From Hydrogenophilales bacterium RIFOXYD1_FULL_62_11 (lineage in GTDB: Bacteria > Pseudomonadota > Gammaproteobacteria > Burkholderiales > Thiobacillaceae): DNA of 15,125 nucleotides. The stretch covers positions 9,898 through 25,022 of the forward strand of contig MGZO01000110.1 in assembly GCA_001802655.1 (NCBI GenBank), written 5' to 3'. Position 1 is the stretch's first letter. Every line of letters begins with the position of its first letter. Position numbers and translations under genes: made by a program. Under the pieces are notes generated by a model. It saw only the letters and a list, made by a program, of their open reading frames with translations, had not been told where the DNA came from and did no database searches. Shown here piece by piece: positions 1 through 6,598 of this stretch.

Positions 1-1632
1 TGGCCCGGCCACGCTGCCGCCGTAATACACGCCGTCGGACGGTTCATCGATTACCACGCCGATGATGAGACGCGGGTCGGACGCGGGCGCCATGCCGATG
101 AACGAGGACAGATAACGGTCAGAGGCATAGCTGCCATTGACCAGCTTGTGGGCGGTGCCGGTTTTGCCCGCAACGCGATAACCCGGCACACGGATGCGCT
201 GTCCGGTGCCGCCTTCCTGGGTCACGGTTTCCATCATGGCGCGCACTTCGCGCGCCACACTCGCTGAAAACACGCGCTCGCCCGTCACCTCCTGCGGTTC
301 GCGTTTAAGGAACGACAGCGGCATCACTTCGCCGTCGTTGGCAAACGCCATGTAGGCGCGGGTGAGTTGCAGCAGGCTGACCGACAGGCCGTAGCCATAG
401 GCCATGGTGGCGTGTTCGATGGGTCGCCAGGTGGCCGGGTCGCGCAGACGTCCGGCCGTTTCGCCGGGGAAGCCCGAGCCGGGCTTCTCGCCGAAACCGG
501 AGCGGTGCAACACTTCCCAGAACTGTTTCGGGGTCAGCGACATCGCCATCTTGACTGCGCCGACGTTGCTCGACTTCTGGATGATCTCGGTTACGGTCAT
601 CCGCGGATGCGTGTGTTCGTCGCGCACCAGCTTGTTGCCGACGCGCCAGGTTTGCGGCGTATCAAGCACGCTGTCCGGATGGAACAGGCCGCGCTCCAGC
701 ACCGCCGCCGCGACAAACGGCTTGACGGTAGACCCCGGCTCGAAGGTGTCGATCACTGCGCGATTGCGCATTGGCGTCGGTTTGTAGTTGCGGCGGTTGT
801 TCGGATTGAAGATGGGCTGGTTGGCCAGCGCGAGAATCTCGCCGGTCTTGGCGTCGAGCACCACCACGCTGCCGCCCTTGGCCTTGTGTAATTTGATTGC
901 GGCGGCGAGTTCGCGATGCGCCAGATACTGGATCTTGAGATCGAGCGACAAGGCCAGATTGCCGCCCATCTGCGCCGTCTTGATGGGCGCCAGGTCGCGG
1001 ATGATGTTGCCGCGCCGGTCGCGCACGATCTGGCGCTCGCCTTCGCGTCCCACCAGCCATGACTGATAGGCGCGCTCGACGCCTTCCTGTCCGACGTCAT
1101 CCACATTGGTGAAGCCGACCACATGCGCCGCCACTTCGCCCGCGGGATAGTAGCGCCGGAATTCGCGCCGCAAGTACAGTCCGGGCACGCCCATGGCGGC
1201 AATGTTGAGCGCCTGCTCCGGGGTGACTGGCCGGCGCACGCTGAATTCACCACGCCCTTTGCGCGTCAGCTTTTTGGATAGATCCGACTCCGGCATGTCC
1301 AATACCCGGGACAGATGCGCCTGTTGTTCAACCGTCATCTTGAGTTCGGCCGGGCGCGCCCAAAGCGATTCGACCGGTGTGCTGATGGCCAGCAACTGGC
1401 CGTGACGGTCGGATACCTGACCGCGATGGGTCGGCAGGGTGAGGTTGCGGTTGGATATCGCATCTCCCTTGCCCTGCAGATAATCGGTATTGAGTCCCTG
1501 CAGGTAGAACGCGCGTCCGGCAACCAGCACCAGGCCGCCGATCAGCAGTCCACCCACCGTCGCCATACGCCAGGGCGCGAGCTTGAGCGCGAGCAGTCGA
1601 TGCGAACGGGCGTGGCGCGGCTTGTAGCTCAT
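1..1632 (-). CDS. ftsI: FtsI / PBP3, septal peptidoglycan transpeptidase (C-terminus cut by window edge)
   Basis: Cross-links septal peptidoglycan as a bitopic inner-membrane enzyme of the divisome. I translated the minus strand from the ATG at 1632 and found one uninterrupted frame of 544 codons to the window edge. A short basic N-terminus precedes a single membrane segment at about residues 22-43. The penicillin-binding core then shows all three active-site motifs in frame: STVK with the nucleophile near Ser301, SSN shortly after, and KTG with Lys490. These positions sit close to those of E. coli FtsI (nucleophile Ser307, 588 aa), so roughly 40-50 residues are missing at the left edge. The start ATG overlaps the ftsL stop as ATGA, which implies translational coupling in the dcw operon. 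FtsI rather than a class A PBP, because no glycosyltransferase domain precedes the transpeptidase core. Confidence 0.97.
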   Translation of the reverse strand, partial: MSYKPRHARSHRLLALKLAPWRMATVGGLLIGGLVLVAGRAFYLQGLNTDYLQGKGDAISNRNLTLPTHRGQVSDRHGQLLAISTPVESLWARPAELKMTVEQQAHLSRVLDMPESDLSKKLTRKGRGEFSVRRPVTPEQALNIAAMGVPGLYLRREFRRYYPAGEVAAHVVGFTNVDDVGQEGVERAYQSWLVGREGERQIVRDRRGNIIRDLAPIKTAQMGGNLALSLDLKIQYLAHRELAAAIKLHKAKGGSVVVLDAKTGEILALANQPIFNPNNRRNYKPTPMRNRAVIDTFEPGSTVKPFVAAAVLERGLFHPDSVLDTPQTWRVGNKLVRDEHTHPRMTVTEIIQKSSNVGAVKMAMSLTPKQFWEVLHRSGFGEKPGSGFPGETAGRLRDPATWRPIEHATMAYGYGLSVSLLQLTRAYMAFANDGEVMPLSFLKREPQEVTGERVFSASVAREVRAMMETVTQEGGTGQRIRVPGYRVAGKTGTAHKLVNGSYASDRYLSSFIGMAPASDPRLIIGVVIDEPSDGVYYGGSVAGP

Positions 1633-1910
1633 GGGGCGATTCCCCGGGTGCCTGCGGTTTCAACGTGGATGCGTTCCTGTGGCGGCGAAATCAGCCCGAT
1701 GCGGCTGCGGGCGAGCGTGTCCACCCGTGCCGGATTGGCCCAGGTGCTTTGTTCCAGCTGCAATTGCCCCCATTGCTCGTCGAGCAGGCGTGCATCTTTT
1801 TTCAACCGTTCCAGACCCACAAAATAGGTGCGCGAGCGGTGCTGCGCCTGAATCACCGCCAGCGCGCACATGATCAACACGACAGCCAGGACGATATTGA
1901 GGCGGCTCAT
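1629..1910 (-). CDS. ftsL: FtsL, divisome protein
   Basis: Small bitopic division protein that forms the FtsQLB complex and helps activate FtsWI. The 93-residue product has a very short cytoplasmic N-terminus (MSRLN), a membrane segment at about residues 5-21, and then a charged helical stretch (about 27-60) with leucines spaced as in a coiled coil (LERLKKDARLLDEQWGQLQLE). The C-terminal part has the 'R...LGL/IGLISP' type ending seen in FtsL proteins (SRIGLISPPQERIHVE). FtsL sequences diverge strongly, so the call rests on size, topology, that motif and its place between rsmH and ftsI. The start overlaps the rsmH stop and the stop overlaps the ftsI start, each by 4 bases. Confidence 0.92.
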   Translation of the reverse strand: MSRLNIVLAVVLIMCALAVIQAQHRSRTYFVGLERLKKDARLLDEQWGQLQLEQSTWANPARVDTLARSRIGLISPPQERIHVETAGTRGIAP

Positions 1911-2842
1911 GTCATTCCGTCCATGCGTTCTGCCACCCGCAGCACGGCGCTGCGGGCGCGCGGATTCGCGGCACGTTCAGCGTCGCTTGCGTGCTGGGCA
2001 CGCCCCACCAGCTTCAAGCGGCCGGGTTTCAGCATTGCGGCAGGTATCGGCAACCGGCGCGGCGCCTGTTCACCCAAGGCCTCGTCGCGCATGAAGCGTT
2101 TGACGATGCGATCTTCCAGCGAATGAAAGCTGATCACTGCAAGCCGGCCGCCAGGCACAAGGGCATCCACGCATTGCGGCAACACGGCGCTCAGCTCTTC
2201 CAGTTCACGGTTGAGATAAATCCGTATAGCTTGAAAGCTGCGCGTGGCCGGGTGTTGCCCCGGTTCGTGCCATTTAATCGTTGCGGCGATGAGACGCGCC
2301 AGCTGCCCGGTGGTACGGATGGCTTCGACTTGCCGTGCCGCAACAATCGCGCGCGCAATCGATTTAGCAAACCGCTCTTCCCCGTAGCTGCGGATGACTT
2401 CACTGATTTCCCCCTCTGCGGCTGTCGCCAGCCAGTCTGCTGCCGACAGTCCGCTCCCCGGATCCATGCGCATGTCGAGCGGCGCATCGAAACGGAAACT
2501 GAATCCGCGTGTGGCGTCATCCAGCTGCGGCGACGACACGCCTATGTCCAACAAAATCCCGTTCACCTGCGGCATGCCCTGTTCGGCGAGCACCGCACCC
2601 AGACTGGAAAAAGTGCGCTGCACCAGCGTCAGCCGCTTGTCCTGCAGGTTTGCGCCGGCGCGAATGGCATCGGGATCGCGATCTAGTGCAATCAGGCGGC
2701 CTTGCGCGCCGAGCTGGTCGAGGACCAGGCGGCTATGCCCGCCGCGGCCAAAGGTGGCATCGATATAGACGCCACCGGGTTGGATCGCCAGGGCTGCCAC
2801 CGCCTCCTGTGCCAGTACCGGCACATGGGCGGTTTCCGTCAC
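1907..2842 (-). CDS. rsmH: RsmH (MraW), 16S rRNA cytosine-1402 N4-methyltransferase
   Basis: Transfers a methyl group from S-adenosylmethionine to N4 of C1402 in 16S rRNA, in the ribosomal P site. The 311-residue product starts with the family signature HVPVLAQEAV. It continues with the SAM-binding loop DATFGRGGHS (about 28-37), the acidic strand-2 end LDRD (53-56) and the catalytic-region motif DIGVSSPQLDD (99-109), and has SFHSLEDRIVKRF in the C-terminal third. Length matches E. coli RsmH (313 aa). The start is GTG: GTGA overlaps the mraZ stop, and no better start lies nearby. It belongs to the mraZ-rsmH-ftsL-ftsI transcript. RsmI, which methylates the 2'-O of the same nucleotide, is encoded at 5709-6581. 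Confidence 0.97.
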   Translation of the reverse strand: MTETAHVPVLAQEAVAALAIQPGGVYIDATFGRGGHSRLVLDQLGAQGRLIALDRDPDAIRAGANLQDKRLTLVQRTFSSLGAVLAEQGMPQVNGILLDIGVSSPQLDDATRGFSFRFDAPLDMRMDPGSGLSAADWLATAAEGEISEVIRSYGEERFAKSIARAIVAARQVEAIRTTGQLARLIAATIKWHEPGQHPATRSFQAIRIYLNRELEELSAVLPQCVDALVPGGRLAVISFHSLEDRIVKRFMRDEALGEQAPRRLPIPAAMLKPGRLKLVGRAQHASDAERAANPRARSAVLRVAERMDGMT

Positions 2843-3285
2843 AGCGTGAAGCCTTCGAGTTCCGGCGGCAGCACGTCATCGCTGAATGTCAGCGCCTGCG
2901 CCACCTGTGCTTCCCAGCGCGCCTCGTTCCACAATTCGATCTTGCTGCCCTGGCCTACCAGCACCACGTTTTTGTCCAGATCGGCGAATTTGCGCAGCAT
3001 CGGCGGCAGCAGCACACGACCGGCGCTGTCCATGTCCATGTCATGCGCATAGCCCACCAGCAGCTGCTTGAGGCTACGTGTGCGCGGATTGAAGTCGGAC
3101 AGGCCGTTGAGCTTTTTCTCGATCGGCTCCCACTCAGGAAGGGGATAGAGCAGCAGGCACTGGCTGGGGTCGGCGGTAATCACCACACGACCGCCAGCGT
3201 TCACCAACAGGGCGTCGCGATAGCGCGCCGGCACGACGAGCCGGTTCTTGCTATCCAGACTGATTGTTGCGACCCCCCGAAACAT
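2839..3285 (-). CDS. mraZ: MraZ, transcriptional regulator of the dcw cluster
   Basis: DNA-binding regulator that forms ring oligomers and, in E. coli, represses its own promoter and the downstream division genes. The 148-residue product (E. coli 152) begins MFRGVATISLDSKNR, the canonical family start. It carries the two tandem AbrB-like half-domains with DxxxR motifs: D11-R15 (DSKNRLVVPARYR) and D86-R90 (DSAGRVLLPP). The ATG at 3285 is preferred over an in-frame extension to 3333. It matches the family N-terminus and has a GGAG Shine-Dalgarno 5 nt upstream, while the longer frame would run into the operator region. It is the first gene of the operon and sits directly behind the TGGKN repeats it presumably binds. 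Confidence 0.97.
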   Translation of the reverse strand: MFRGVATISLDSKNRLVVPARYRDALLVNAGGRVVITADPSQCLLLYPLPEWEPIEKKLNGLSDFNPRTRSLKQLLVGYAHDMDMDSAGRVLLPPMLRKFADLDKNVVLVGQGSKIELWNEARWEAQVAQALTFSDDVLPPELEGFTL

Positions 3286-3325
3286 GCGCTCTCCGTATTT
3301 GATTTGGCTTGAGTGGGTGGGTTTT

Positions 3326-3360
3326 CCCCACAATCACCCACTAATCACCACTGGTACCCA
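3326..3360 (-). promoter_or_regulatory. MraZ operator: four TGGKN direct repeats at exact 10-bp spacing
   Basis: On the minus strand the sequence reads TGGGT (3360-3356), TGGTG (3350-3346), TGGGT (3340-3336) and TGGGG (3330-3326). Each start lies exactly 10 bp from the next, i.e. a 5-bp box plus a 5-bp spacer. E. coli MraZ is known to bind TGGGN repeats with 5-bp spacers at its own promoter. The array begins at the last base of the -10 box and covers the presumed transcription start, a position suited to repression. One box (3350-3346) has TGGT in place of TGGG. Confidence 0.85.
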
Positions 3361-3388
3361 CTATAGGGGATAGTTTTGGGGAGGTCAA
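3360..3388 (-). promoter_or_regulatory. Sigma70-type promoter of the mraZ/dcw operon
   Basis: Minus strand: -35 TTGACC (3388-3383), 17-bp spacer, -10 TATAGT (3365-3360). Both hexamers match consensus at 5 of 6 positions and spacing is ideal. The start of transcription would fall near 3353, inside the TGGKN array, giving a leader of about 68 nt before the mraZ ATG. It lies just downstream of the rnpB-side terminator, so the dcw operon seems insulated from rnpB transcription. Confidence 0.8.
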
Positions 3389-3400
3389 TAAGGCGAACAT

Positions 3401-3432
3401 AAAAAAACCCCTATGCCTCAATGACTTAGGGG
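3401..3432 (-). terminator. Intrinsic terminator downstream of rnpB
   Basis: Minus strand: CCCCTA stem arm at 3432-3427 (read as complement), a 13-nt loop, TAGGGG arm at 3413-3408, then seven T residues (3407-3401). The 6-bp stem plus uninterrupted T tract fits a Rho-independent terminator for transcripts from the rnpB promoter, about 100 nt after the mature RNA end. It ends 12 bp before the mraZ -35 box. Confidence 0.75.
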
Positions 3433-3443
3433 TGGTTCGTGGT

Positions 3444-3452
3444 TGTGGATAA
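3444..3452 (-). promoter_or_regulatory. Perfect DnaA-box 9-mer (TTATCCACA)
   Basis: Plus strand TGTGGATAA, i.e. minus strand TTATCCACA, identical to the high-affinity DnaA R1/R4 box of E. coli. It lies between rnpB and the dcw promoter, about 56 bp upstream of the mraZ -35 box. A given 9-mer is expected about 0.1 times by chance in both strands of a window this size, so function is unproven. Confidence 0.4.
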
Positions 3453-3471
3453 GTTTCTGGAAAAACCGATG

Positions 3472-3515
3472 CTTAGCGGGTGATTTTGCCCAGTTTTTTA
3501 GGAAAAAACGCTAAG
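3472..3515. repeat. Nested inverted repeat between rnpB and its terminator
   Basis: An outer 7-bp stem, CTTAGCG (3472-3478) with CGCTAAG (3509-3515), encloses an inner 7-bp stem GTTTTTT (3493-3499) with AAAAAAC (3503-3509), loop AGG; the two stems share base 3509. In the minus-strand transcript this lies 18 nt past the 3' end of RNase P RNA. It could be a first, leaky terminator (the minus strand has a T6 run) or a barrier that sets rnpB 3' processing. I cannot tell which. Confidence 0.5.
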
Positions 3516-3532
3516 TTATTGAATTAAATAAT

Positions 3533-3859
3533 AAGTGGAAAAGTCGATCGATAAGCCGGGTTCTGTCGTGGACAACCATTCCTCTAGGCCGGTCATTGCT
3601 AACCGGCTCCAGCCACCTACCCGCAGACTCAGCGAGCCGCTTCATCGCCTGCCTATTTGGTGTTGCTCCGGATGGAGGTTACCGCGTTTCACCGTAACTT
3701 AATACGCTCGTCTCTGTGGCCCTATTCCTCGCCTTGGCCACCCCGTCTTGCAACAGGGCGGTTGCTGCGTCTGGCCGTTAGCCAGCATCCTGCTCTATGG
3801 AGCCCGGACTTTCCTCCCCCACTTTCATGGCGGCGGTTGTCTGATCGGCTTTTCCACTT
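3533..3859 (-). ncRNA. rnpB: RNase P RNA (class A), catalytic subunit of RNase P
   Basis: Ribozyme that removes 5' leaders from precursor tRNAs, working with the RnpA protein. Minus-strand transcript shows the universally conserved core: GAGGAAAGUCCGGGCUC near the 5' end (about 3815-3799), GUGAAACGCGGUAACCUCC in the middle, and ACAGAACCCGGCUUAU near the 3' end (about 3566-3551). The first and last of these pair to form helix P4. The ends were set by helix P1: 3859-3849 (AAGUGGAAAAG) pairs perfectly over 11 bp with 3543-3533 (CUUUUCCACUU). Length of about 327 nt is normal for proteobacterial class A RNA. The open frames on the plus strand here (3657-3951) are chance. Confidence 0.97.
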
Positions 3860-3862
3860 GCG

Positions 3863-3868
3863 ATTATA
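3863..3868 (-). promoter_or_regulatory. rnpB promoter -10 box
   Basis: Minus strand TATAAT, a perfect -10 hexamer, ending 3-6 nt before the RNase P RNA 5' end deduced from helix P1. The expected start of transcription (7 nt downstream) therefore matches the mature 5' end. The -35 region is poor (CACAAT at 17-bp spacing). Confidence 0.75.
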
Positions 3869-4059
3869 AAGTGATCGGGATCGCCATTGTGGATATCTGG
3901 ATTTTCTTCACGGGGAATGCGGTTCAAGGTGTAGGCTTTGATCAAGGCTGATCATCAAATTAATTTATGGTTGCATAAACACTCCTTGACCGCCGAGTGG
4001 AATGAGCTAAACATCTTCTATGGGTTTGATTTGAACGCGCATTTCTGAGGTGACCCGTG

Positions 4060-4572
4060 ATGAGAAGACGGCTGTATTTCATCCTTCCGGATGCCGCCAG
4101 TGCACGCAGGATTCGGGATGAACTGTTGCTTGCCCGGATCGAAAACGCTCATATCCATGTTTTGGCCAAGGATGGCGTGCCCTTGCAGGGTTTGCATGAA
4201 GCTTCGATCCTGCAATCCACCGATTTTGTACATGGCGCGGAAACAGGGCTGGCAGTCGGCGGGGGGATCGGCATTCTTGCCGGACTGGTTGCAGTGCTTT
4301 TTCCGCCAGCAGGCGTTGACCTGCAATTTATCACTATCTTGCTGACCGCATTGGTTGGTGCGGCATTCGGCGCATGGGTTGCCAGCATGGTCGCCAGTTC
4401 AATTCCAAACTCGCGACTGAAAACATTTGAATCGGCGGTTGCTGCCGGACGTGTATTAATGATGGTGGACGTGCCTGCTGGGCGCGTCGATGAAATCAAG
4501 CAACTGATCGCTTCGCAGCATCCCGAGGCGGCAAGTTCGGGCATCGAGCCGACTATTCCTGCATTTCCTTAG
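4060..4572 (+). CDS. Small membrane protein, DUF1269-like, function unknown
   Basis: A 170-residue product with three parts. A soluble N-terminus (about 1-65, LYFILPDAASARRIRDELL) resembles a sensor-like alpha/beta unit. Next come two glycine-rich membrane helices (about 66-85, GLAVGGGIGILAGLVAVLF, and 92-115, ITILLTALVGAAFGAWVASMV) joined by a short PPAGVDL turn. A soluble C-terminus (120-170) returns to a strand-like VLMMVDVP and a helix RVDEIKQLIASQHPEA. This resembles DUF1269/'magnesium transporter-like' small proteins common in betaproteobacteria; I recognise the family type but no function is established. GTG 4057 and ATG 4060 are adjacent; ATG is chosen because GAGGTGA at 4047-4053 then has better spacing (6 nt). 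A possible -35 (TTGACC, 3986-3991) lies upstream without a convincing -10. It is monocistronic, followed by a hairpin array and terminator. Confidence 0.85.
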   Translation: MRRRLYFILPDAASARRIRDELLLARIENAHIHVLAKDGVPLQGLHEASILQSTDFVHGAETGLAVGGGIGILAGLVAVLFPPAGVDLQFITILLTALVGAAFGAWVASMVASSIPNSRLKTFESAVAAGRVLMMVDVPAGRVDEIKQLIASQHPEAASSGIEPTIPAFP

Positions 4573-4583
4573 AAGTCTCCTCA

Positions 4584-4628
4584 GCGCGACGCAAAGTCGC
4601 GCACCTTAGGAAGCGCTGGCTAGCTTCC
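4584..4628. repeat. Two tandem hairpins ahead of the terminator
   Basis: First hairpin: GCGCGAC (4584-4590), loop GCAAA, GTCGCGC (4596-4602). Second: GGAAGC (4609-4614), 8-nt loop, GCTTCC (4623-4628). Both stems are perfect. They fill the 3' untranslated region of the DUF1269-like gene and run straight into the terminator hairpin, so three stems follow one another within 72 nt. They may protect the mRNA 3' end or form part of a 3'-derived small RNA; neither is shown. Confidence 0.55.
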
Positions 4629-4632
4629 ACCA

Positions 4633-4659
4633 ACGGCAGACCTAAAGTCTGCCGTTTTT
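4633..4659 (+). terminator. Intrinsic terminator of the DUF1269-like gene
   Basis: Perfect 9-bp stem ACGGCAGAC (4633-4641) / GTCTGCCGT (4647-4655) with a CTAAA loop, followed by T5 G T4. Strong plus-strand Rho-independent terminator. On the minus strand no T tract follows, so it would not terminate pyrC transcripts arriving from the other side. Confidence 0.92.
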
Positions 4660-4677
4660 GTTTTCAGGTTTGGACGC

Positions 4678-5712
4678 TCACATCACCCGCCAGTGGATCT
4701 TCTCGCCGCCGCGCAACGGAATCAATTGCGCTTCGCCCATGCTGAGTTGCTGCGGCGCAAGCCAGCTTTCGCGCTGCAGCGTGATCGTGTCGATGTTACG
4801 CGGCAGACCGTAGAAATCTGCGCCATAAAAACTGGCGAAGGCTTCCAGCTTGTCGAGCGCGCCTGCCGCATCGAATACCTCGGCATACAGTTCGATGGCG
4901 GCATGGGCGGAATAGATCCCCGCGCACCCGCAGGACGATTCTTTCGCGCCAAGCGCATGCGGTGCCGAATCGGTGCCGAGAAAAAATTTGGGATTGCCGG
5001 AGATTGCAGCCGCAACTAGCGCCTCACGATGCGTTTCACGCTTGAGGATCGGCAGGCAGTACAGATGTGGGCGGATGCCGCCCTGGAACATGGCGTTACG
5101 GTTGTAGAGCAGGTGATGCACGGTCAGCGTCGCGGCGACGTTGGTGGGCGCTGCGGCAACAAACTCGGCGGCCTGCCGGGTGGTGATGTGTTCGAGGACG
5201 ATCTTCAGGCGTGGAAAGTCGCGCATCAGACGCGTCAGATGACGTTCGATGAATACCGCTTCGCGATCGAACACATCGACCTCCGGGTCGGTGACTTCGC
5301 CGTGCAGCAATAAGGGCATGCCGACCTCTTCCATCGCGGCGATGGCCGGGTAGGCGCGGGCCAGGTCGGTGACGCCCGAGTCTGAATTAGTGGTCGCGCC
5401 CGCCGGATAATATTTCACTGCATGAATGAAGCCGCTTTGTTGTGCGTGGAAAACTTCTTCAGCTGCGGTGTTGTCCGTGAGGTACAGCGTCATCAAGGGT
5501 TCAAAGGTGTTGCCGGCAGGCACGGCAGCAAGCAGCCGTGCACGATAGGCCGCTGCGAGTGCGACGGTGGTCACCGGCGGTTTGAGGTTGGGCATCGCGA
5601 TGGCGCGGCCAAATACGCGCGCGGTGTCGGGCAGCACGCTCGCCATGGCTGCGTCGTCGCGGAAGTGAATGTGCCAGTCGTCGGGGCGGGTAATTGTGAG
5701 CGTGTCGGTCAT
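4678..5712 (-). CDS. pyrC: Dihydroorotase (PyrC)
   Basis: Zinc amidohydrolase that interconverts N-carbamoyl-L-aspartate and dihydroorotate, third step of de novo pyrimidine synthesis in the cytoplasm. The 344-residue product (E. coli 347) belongs to the short class II type. Metal and catalytic residues are in place: H14-x-H16 (WHIHFRD), Lys100 (HAVKYYPAGATTNSDSG; the residue carboxylated in E. coli PyrC), His137 (LLLHGEV), His175 (LEHITTR) and the catalytic Asp248 (GTDSAPH). The start ATG overlaps the rsmI stop (ATGA), so it is probably translated with rsmI. No obvious minus-strand terminator follows, and its 3' end converges on the hairpin array at 4584-4659. Confidence 0.98.
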   Translation of the reverse strand: MTDTLTITRPDDWHIHFRDDAAMASVLPDTARVFGRAIAMPNLKPPVTTVALAAAYRARLLAAVPAGNTFEPLMTLYLTDNTAAEEVFHAQQSGFIHAVKYYPAGATTNSDSGVTDLARAYPAIAAMEEVGMPLLLHGEVTDPEVDVFDREAVFIERHLTRLMRDFPRLKIVLEHITTRQAAEFVAAAPTNVAATLTVHHLLYNRNAMFQGGIRPHLYCLPILKRETHREALVAAAISGNPKFFLGTDSAPHALGAKESSCGCAGIYSAHAAIELYAEVFDAAGALDKLEAFASFYGADFYGLPRNIDTITLQRESWLAPQQLSMGEAQLIPLRGGEKIHWRVM

Positions 5713-6581
5713 GGCGTGTCTTGCGGTTTGAGAGCGAGGGACATCTGATAAAGCTCGGCTTTGGGGCGCCCGGTGATTTTGGACGCGAGCTTGGCGGCGA
5801 GAGTAGGCGGTAGCGCATCTGCCAGCAGGTCGAGCACACGCATCGCTTCGGCGTCGATGGCCACAGCGGCGGCGTGCGGCGGATGCACGATGACGACAAA
5901 CTCACCGCGCACGTTATTGGGGTCGGCAGCCAGCCAGTTGGCGGCATCGGCAAGCGGCAGCGTGACGATGGCCTCGAATTTCTTGGTCAGTTCGCGCGCC
6001 AATGTCAGCAGGCGTGTGCTGTCGAGCACGGCCGCCAGATCAACAACGGTTTCCACGATGCGATGCGGCGCCTCATAAAATACCAGCGCGGCGGGCAGTG
6101 CGGCCAGCATTTGAATTTCGGTTTTGCGCGCGCCGGATTTGGGCGGCAAAAAACCATGAAACAACCACTGGCCAGACTCAATGCCCGCTGCCGACATTGC
6201 CGTCACCACCGCCGACACGCCGGGAATCGGCACGACGCTCAATCCTGCTGCGCGTACCGCCGTGACCAGTCGCGCACCGGGATCGGACACGGCGGGCGTG
6301 CCGGCATCGGACACATACGCCACCGCTTCGCCCGTCGTGATCCAGGTGATTACTTTTTCGGCGGCTTCGCGTTCATTGTGTTCGCGGATCGACACCATCG
6401 GCTTGGAAATGTTGAAATGCGCCAGCAGCTGTCCCGAGACACGGGTGTCTTCGGCGGCGACGCGATCCACGCTTTTCAGCGTATCGAGTGCACGCAGGGT
6501 AATGTCGCCAAGGTTGCCGATCGGCGTGGCGACGACATAAAGCGCGGCGGGCAGGCGGTTATGATGCGGGTTGTCTTTCAT
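5709..6581 (-). CDS. rsmI: RsmI (YraL), 16S rRNA cytidine-1402 2'-O-methyltransferase
   Basis: SAM-dependent methyltransferase acting on the 2'-OH of C1402 of 16S rRNA, the same nucleotide that RsmH methylates on N4. The 290-residue product (E. coli 286) is a tetrapyrrole-methylase-fold protein. It has the signatures ATPIGNLGD (18-26), SDAGTPAVSDPG (91-102) and PIPGVSAV (118-125), followed by a small C-terminal helical domain. The ATG at 6581 is fixed by an in-frame stop two codons upstream. The gene is divergent from yraN with 17 bp between starts, as rsmI is next to the yra genes in E. coli. pyrC follows with a 4-base overlap. No clear sigma70 promoter was found upstream; one would have to lie within yraN coding sequence. 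Confidence 0.98.
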   Translation of the reverse strand: MKDNPHHNRLPAALYVVATPIGNLGDITLRALDTLKSVDRVAAEDTRVSGQLLAHFNISKPMVSIREHNEREAAEKVITWITTGEAVAYVSDAGTPAVSDPGARLVTAVRAAGLSVVPIPGVSAVVTAMSAAGIESGQWLFHGFLPPKSGARKTEIQMLAALPAALVFYEAPHRIVETVVDLAAVLDSTRLLTLARELTKKFEAIVTLPLADAANWLAADPNNVRGEFVVIVHPPHAAAVAIDAEAMRVLDLLADALPPTLAAKLASKITGRPKAELYQMSLALKPQDTP

Positions 6582-6598
6582 TTTTCATATTGTCGCAG

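Noticed and set aside
1991..3312. Plus-strand open frames of 231 and 267 codons opposite rsmH and mraZ
   Set aside because: Both are shadows of well-supported minus-strand genes and have no recognisable product.
2839..3333. mraZ extended at its 5' end to 164 codons
   Set aside because: The extension enters the operator and leader; the MFRG start at 3285 matches the family and has a proper Shine-Dalgarno.
3888..3896. A second DnaA-like box (TGTGGATAT) upstream of rnpB
   Set aside because: It mismatches the box consensus at the last base and overlaps the rnpB -35 region; chance is a sufficient explanation.
3657..3951. Plus-strand open frames inside the rnpB region
   Set aside because: The segment is RNase P RNA, with conserved core and P1 pairing on the minus strand.
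3937..3959. TGATCA repeats and a TTTGAT/ATCAAA inverted repeat upstream of the DUF1269-like gene
   Set aside because: Short, AT-rich and imperfect; no match to an operator I can name.
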